NCBI GenBank assembly: GCA_002396385.1
Contig: DGTD01000029.1
Coordinates: 1 to 27,993 of the forward strand
Length of the DNA: 27,993 nt
DNA from: Bacteroidales bacterium UBA4345
GTDB lineage: Bacteria > Bacteroidota > Bacteroidia > Bacteroidales > Paludibacteraceae
Reading direction: 5' to 3'
The position numbers and the translations under genes were made by a program. Position 1 is the first letter of the stretch, and each line of letters opens with the position of its first letter. The notes under the pieces were generated by a model. The model searched no databases. It had not been told where the DNA came from and saw only the letters and a program-made list of their open reading frames with translations. Positions 24,678-27,993 of the stretch are shown here, one piece after another.

Positions 24678-25379
24678 ATGGAAACTAAGAAAGCTTTTGA
24701 AGCCGATTTGGAGAACGAGAAATCGAGCATGTTCCTAATGGGACTTTTAGTAGCACTCTGTGCATCGTTCATTGTAATTGAGTGGTCGAATAGAGACGTA
24801 AAGAACTACATTATACCAGATGAACACGGCATAACTGTAATAGAAGACGACTATGCGCCCGTAACAGTAAGTACCCCTCCGCCACCTGTTGTTGAAGAAC
24901 CCAAAATAGCAGATCCCGTCTTCAAGAAAGACATAAACGCCGAGACGAAGGTAACGCCAATAACAGGAGAAATGGATCCGACAGCAGAAACACCTGACAA
25001 GAACATACTAGACAAACCAATTGAAGTACCGGTAGAGATAGACCCCGACGCCAACGTTATCTATAATTTTAAAAACGTAGACAAAAAGGCAGAATATGCG
25101 GGTGGCATGGCACAGCTCAGGAAAGACCTGGCAAGCCGGCTTGTATATCCGAAAGGAGCATTGGAATCGGGCATATCGGGAACCGTATTAATTAAATTTG
25201 TTGTTGAGACAGACGGCAGCATCAGCGACATCAGCGTCATTCGGGAAATAGACCCGATGCTTGCCCGAGAAGCGGTACGTGTTGTCAAGACCCTGACAGG
25301 ATGGACACCAGCCATGAGGGGAACTAAAAAAGTTCGGCAAGTATTTACACTACCAGTACAGTTTGTAGCAGTAAAATAA
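24678..25379 (+). CDS. tonB: Energy transducer TonB (copy 1)
   Basis: 233-residue TonB-family protein. A cytoplasmic start (METKKAFEADLENEKSS) precedes one transmembrane helix (about residues 16-36). A short proline-containing periplasmic linker (STPPPPVVEE) leads to the C-terminal TonB domain from about residue 137, with VYPKGALESGISGTVLIKFVV and GWTPAMRGTKKV. TonB links the inner-membrane proton motive force, through ExbBD, to outer-membrane receptors. No exbB/exbD or receptor gene is in the window. The second paralogue lies about 210 nt downstream with its own promoter and terminator, so the two are separate transcripts. Confidence 0.92.
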   Translation: METKKAFEADLENEKSSMFLMGLLVALCASFIVIEWSNRDVKNYIIPDEHGITVIEDDYAPVTVSTPPPPVVEEPKIADPVFKKDINAETKVTPITGEMDPTAETPDKNILDKPIEVPVEIDPDANVIYNFKNVDKKAEYAGGMAQLRKDLASRLVYPKGALESGISGTVLIKFVVETDGSISDISVIREIDPMLAREAVRVVKTLTGWTPAMRGTKKVRQVFTLPVQFVAVK

Positions 25380-25402
25380 AGGTCAGCAAACAGATAAGGA
25401 AA

Positions 25403-25432
25403 GGCTTGGGAAAACCCAAGCCCTTTCTTTGT
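25403..25432 (+). terminator. Rho-independent terminator after tonB copy 1
   Basis: GGCTTGGG (25403-25410), AAAA loop, CCCAAGCC (25415-25422), then an interrupted T tract (CTTTCTTTG). Confidence 0.8.
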
Positions 25433-25540
25433 TCCACCAATAAAAAGACTCAAAAATCGGATTAACAGACAAATGAAGAAAAAAGGCGTTTACGGGAGCA
25501 ACAAAAACATAAAATAGCTTCTTAATAATGAATTTTTGAT

Positions 25541-25548
25541 TAAATTTG
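25541..25548 (+). promoter_or_regulatory. -7 promoter box for tonB copy 2
   Basis: TAAATTTG fits TAnnTTTG, 42 nt before ATG 25591. No exact TTTG at -33. Confidence 0.5.
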
Positions 25549-25590
25549 CGTAAATGATGTAAAAAACGAAAACAAAAACTAAATAAACAA

Positions 25591-26295
25591 ATGGAGATCA
25601 AAAAATCGTACGAAGCCGATTTGGAAAACGAAAAATCGAACTTCATTCTGATGGGTCTTCTTATCGCAGTGTGTGCTATATTCATTGCTTTTGAATGGAG
25701 CAACCGCGACTTGAAACCTGTCACAAAAGACGAAGGAATCCAGATGGAGGAAATTGAGGAGGAAAGCGCTCCGATTACCGAGCAGAACACTCCACCGCCA
25801 CCACCACCACCTGCACCAGAGGTAATTCCTGAACAGATGCCGACCGAATTCAAGAAAGACGAGAAGGCAGAGACCAAGAAAATTGAGTTGAACACTGAAG
25901 ATACTGGTGAAGCTACTAAAGATGCGAAGCCAATTCTTGATGAACCGGTAAAGGTTGAAGTAGAAGAAGACAACGACAACCAGATATACATCAAGGTTCA
26001 GAAGAAAGCAGAATATCCTGGTGGTATGAACGGATTGAGAGCCTATCTCTCAAAGAACCTCGTATATCCGAAGGCCGCACTTGAAACAGGTACACAAGGA
26101 ACCGTTATCGTACAATTTACAGTAGAGAAAAACGGAACCGTTACAGACGTGGAAGTTGTACGTTCTATCGACCCAGCACTTGACAAAGAAGCAATGCGCG
26201 TAGTCAAGATGATGAAAGGTTGGACTCCAGCCCAGAACGGTACCAAGAATGTACGTTCTAAGTTCAAACTTCCGGTAGCATTCAAGATTGGCTAA
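25591..26295 (+). CDS. tonB: Energy transducer TonB (copy 2)
   Basis: 234-residue paralogue of the preceding gene, with the same layout: a near-identical N-terminal segment (SYEADLENEKSN), a transmembrane helix at about residues 16-36, a polyproline stretch (TPPPPPPPAPEV, about residues 69-80), and the TonB C-terminal domain (VYPKAALETGTQGTVIVQFTV and GWTPAQNGTKNV). The longer proline tract and different linker suggest the copies serve different ExbBD complexes or receptors. Codon use here is more biased (GTA, GGT, CGT) than in copy 1, which may mean it is the more abundant one. Confidence 0.93.
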   Translation: MEIKKSYEADLENEKSNFILMGLLIAVCAIFIAFEWSNRDLKPVTKDEGIQMEEIEEESAPITEQNTPPPPPPPAPEVIPEQMPTEFKKDEKAETKKIELNTEDTGEATKDAKPILDEPVKVEVEEDNDNQIYIKVQKKAEYPGGMNGLRAYLSKNLVYPKAALETGTQGTVIVQFTVEKNGTVTDVEVVRSIDPALDKEAMRVVKMMKGWTPAQNGTKNVRSKFKLPVAFKIG

Positions 26296-26313
26296 CAGCC
26301 AAAAAACATAAGA

Positions 26314-26343
26314 AAGACTTGCGGAAACGCAAGTCTTTTTTTT
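26314..26343 (+). terminator. Rho-independent terminator after tonB copy 2
   Basis: AAGACTTGCG (26314-26323), GAAA loop, CGCAAGTCTT (26328-26337) and a T tract. Confidence 0.92.
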
Positions 26344-26391
26344 CGAATCCTTGAAAAACCTCCCATACAATCACAACAAACCGAGAGCAAG

Positions 26392-27084
26392 ATGTTAGAC
26401 CAACTAATAGCCACAGACAGAGAGTTAATGGTAGCACTGAACCTGAGCGGACAACATAACGCATTTGGCGACACCACCATGTGGCTGGCATCGCAGATGC
26501 TAATGTGGCTGCCGTTCTACGGCGCACTGCTGTATGTGATATTACGAGACAAAAAAAGAGAAAGCGTCGCAGTCATTCTCTGTGCCGCACTAACCATATT
26601 GCTCTGCGACCAAATCAGTTCAGGCCTTCTGAAACCATTAATAGCACGCCTAAGGCCCAGCCACGACCCCGGCATTATGGACCAACTCAGCTACGTCTGC
26701 AACTTCAGAGCCGGCTTATACGGATTTCCGTCGAGCCACGCCAGCAACTGTTTCGGGCTAGCATTATTGTCCTCATTGCTACTAAAGAACAAGATTGCCA
26801 CCGCAAGTCTGTTCACTTGGGCGGTAATCTGTGCCTACTCGCGCATCTATTTGGGTGTACACTACCCTCTCGACATTCTTGTAGGGACCATTATTGGCCT
26901 AACCTGCGGATATGGCTGCTACAGGCTATACATAGCCATTCGCAAGAAGACATGGATGGATAAGATAACGACAGAAGGCGATTTTGAGCCCACCAGTGGC
27001 AGAATTGTAGCCATATCGATAATTGGCACCATTTTCTGCATATTCTTCGCAGGGTGTCAAGCATTGCGTCTTGTTGCAGGCTGA
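26392..27084 (+). CDS. PAP2-family membrane phosphatase
   Basis: 230-residue multi-pass inner-membrane protein of the type 2 phosphatidic acid phosphatase family. All three catalytic motifs are present: K81-x6-RP (K81 to P89), PSSH (P113-H116) and SR-x5-H-x3-D (S150, R151, H157, D161). Substrates in the family include undecaprenyl pyrophosphate and lipid phosphates; BacA-like recycling of the carrier lipid is plausible but unproven. An extra hydrophobic segment lies near the C-terminus (FCIFFAGC). No clear promoter precedes it, and the terminator of tonB copy 2 ends about 50 nt upstream. Confidence 0.9.
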   Translation: MLDQLIATDRELMVALNLSGQHNAFGDTTMWLASQMLMWLPFYGALLYVILRDKKRESVAVILCAALTILLCDQISSGLLKPLIARLRPSHDPGIMDQLSYVCNFRAGLYGFPSSHASNCFGLALLSSLLLKNKIATASLFTWAVICAYSRIYLGVHYPLDILVGTIIGLTCGYGCYRLYIAIRKKTWMDKITTEGDFEPTSGRIVAISIIGTIFCIFFAGCQALRLVAG

Positions 27085-27171
27085 CAGTTCGTAAGAAGAC
27101 AAGAAGGAAAGAAATGTATGGATTACGCTTTTCACATTACTCTATTTTATTTACGTTCACCAGTATTGGGG

Positions 27172-27657
27172 TTAAACCCTGCACACCATTTCAACGCCAT
27201 ACCAAATCTCACCACCGATAGAATACGCCTCTTGACCCACAGTAACAAAACCTACAGCCTCGTAACAACGCTTTGCAGAAGGGTTGTTTAAGAACACGCC
27301 AAGGGAGACCGATTCGGCATTCAAAAAGTTTTTCGCATAAGCGAGCGCACACCCCACCAATTCGCGCCCATAGCCTTTACCACGCAATGCAGGATGGAGA
27401 ATGACAAATCCCATACGTAACTGGCGAGGTTTGTCTGGATTGGGAACACGCAGAATAAAGTGTCCGACAACATCTCCAGCATCATTTACAGCAGTAAACG
27501 GATAAACAGAACCCGACGAATAGATAGCCACCATATCGTCGGGAGAAGGCGGATAAGACGGGTAACGGTCGGCGCTCCATTTACGGAACTCCAACTCGTC
27601 AGCAATCCAACCAAGAATTATCGGGGCATCGTCCTTACAAAAAATTCTAAGTTTCAT
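27172..27657 (-). CDS. GNAT-family N-acetyltransferase
   Basis: 161-residue acetyl-CoA-dependent acetyltransferase of the GNAT superfamily. Motif A for pyrophosphate binding, R92-GKGYG-97, is followed by a helix, and NNPSAKRCYEAVGF is the typical C-terminal motif. The substrate is unknown; the length and order resemble RimJ/RimL-type or small-molecule acetyltransferases. The start is set at ATG 27657 (MKLRIF) instead of the longer frame from 27687, because the first beta strand begins there and the longer frame runs into the rplT terminator. Confidence 0.88.
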   Translation of the reverse strand: MKLRIFCKDDAPIILGWIADELEFRKWSADRYPSYPPSPDDMVAIYSSGSVYPFTAVNDAGDVVGHFILRVPNPDKPRQLRMGFVILHPALRGKGYGRELVGCALAYAKNFLNAESVSLGVFLNNPSAKRCYEAVGFVTVGQEAYSIGGEIWYGVEMVCRV

Positions 27658-27670
27658 AAAGCAATAAACT

Positions 27671-27706
27671 AAAAAAGGGAACCGCAATGCGATTCCCTTT
27701 TTTTAT
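27671..27706 (-). terminator. Rho-independent terminator after rplT
   Basis: AAAAAAGGGAACCGC (27671-27685) pairs, with one G-T, with GCGATTCCCTTTTTTT (27689-27704). Read on the minus strand it is followed by T residues, just beyond the rplT stop. Confidence 0.85.
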
Positions 27707-27720
27707 CTAGTTAGAACAGA

Positions 27721-27993
27721 TTAAGCGTTCTTAACCTTGTCGATGATAGCTTTGAAAGCCTCAGGGTTGTTCATAGCGAGGTCAGCGAGAACCTTACGGT
27801 TGATTTCAACACCAGACTTGTGAACAAAGCCCATAAGCTTAGAATAAGAGAAGCCCTCGAGACGAGCGGCAGCGTTAATACGCTGGATCCACAAAGCACG
27901 GAAGGTACGCTTCTTATTCTTGCGGTCGCGGTAAGCGTAAGTCAAACCTTTTTCCCAAGTATTCTTGGCAACGGTCCAAACATTCTTACGGGC
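27721..27993 (-). CDS. rplT: 50S ribosomal protein L20 (truncated by window edge)
   Basis: C-terminal 90 residues of ribosomal protein L20, an early 23S rRNA-binding assembly protein of the large subunit. The visible part starts at [21 protein letters not shown] and ends in IDKVKNA; about 25 N-terminal residues lie beyond the right edge. In most bacteria L20 also represses its own operon (infC-rpmI-rplT). Codon use is strongly biased (GTT, CGT, AAG), as expected for a ribosomal protein, and is a useful local reference for high-expression codons. Confidence 0.97.
   Translation of the reverse strand, partial: ARKNVWTVAKNTWEKGLTYAYRDRKNKKRTFRALWIQRINAAARLEGFSYSKLMGFVHKSGVEINRKVLADLAMNNPEAFKAIIDKVKNA

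Noticed and set aside
27658..27720. Small RNA (Bacteroidales-1 type) downstream of rplT
   Set aside because: Such RNAs often follow L20 in this order, but only a terminator fits in the 63-nt gap before the GNAT gene.

Overview
The window looks like a chromosomal segment of a Bacteroidales bacterium, plausibly a Prevotella/Paraprevotella-like lineage. Evidence: promoters of the Bacteroidetes type (TTTG, about 19 nt, TAnnTTTG); lipoproteins with an acidic surface-export tract; two secreted enzymes ending in a type IX secretion (T9SS) sorting domain; Bacteroidetes-style NusB, TonB and dipeptidyl peptidase III; and the block nusB-yajC-ybbR-coaE. No phage, IS element, CRISPR array, rRNA or tRNA was seen. 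The genus is not certain.

Layout. 1-341: a strong-looking leftward promoter whose product lies outside the window, then a rightward promoter. 342-2052: an unrecognised helical protein overlapping a short GH13 glycosidase. 2257-3306: a nitronate monooxygenase-family flavoprotein. 3426-7281: likely operon of a low-molecular-weight phosphatase, a multi-pass membrane protein (DUF6057-like) and a PD40 beta-propeller lipoprotein carrying a CxxCH haem-attachment motif. 7717-12328: two tandem, closely related secreted GH5 glucanases, each with a CBM6-like module and a T9SS domain, each followed by its own terminator. 12461-15187: split chromate-transporter pair and a phytoene-desaturase-like FAD oxidoreductase. 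15251-16364: a cobalamin riboswitch and a DUF4465 (BtuH-like) lipoprotein. 16502-19353: nusB, yajC, ybbR-like, coaE. 19443-21359 (minus): dxs. 21566-24513: a secreted protein of unknown function and a lipoprotein dipeptidyl peptidase III. 24678-26295: two tandem tonB paralogues. 26392-27084: a PAP2 phosphatase. 27172-27993 (minus): a GNAT acetyltransferase and the truncated rplT.

How it fits together. Most genes are core metabolism or information processing. The accessory theme is capture of polymers and cofactors at the cell surface: beta-glucan cleavage by T9SS-exported GH5 enzymes, vitamin B12 binding by a riboswitch-controlled lipoprotein, peptide trimming by an exported DPP III, and TonB proteins that could energise uptake. 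The points most worth following are the CxxCH propeller lipoprotein with its membrane partner, the GH5 duplication with blocks of exact nucleotide identity and contrasting codon use, the stand-alone B12-controlled lipoprotein, and a promoter that appears to give a leaderless mRNA.
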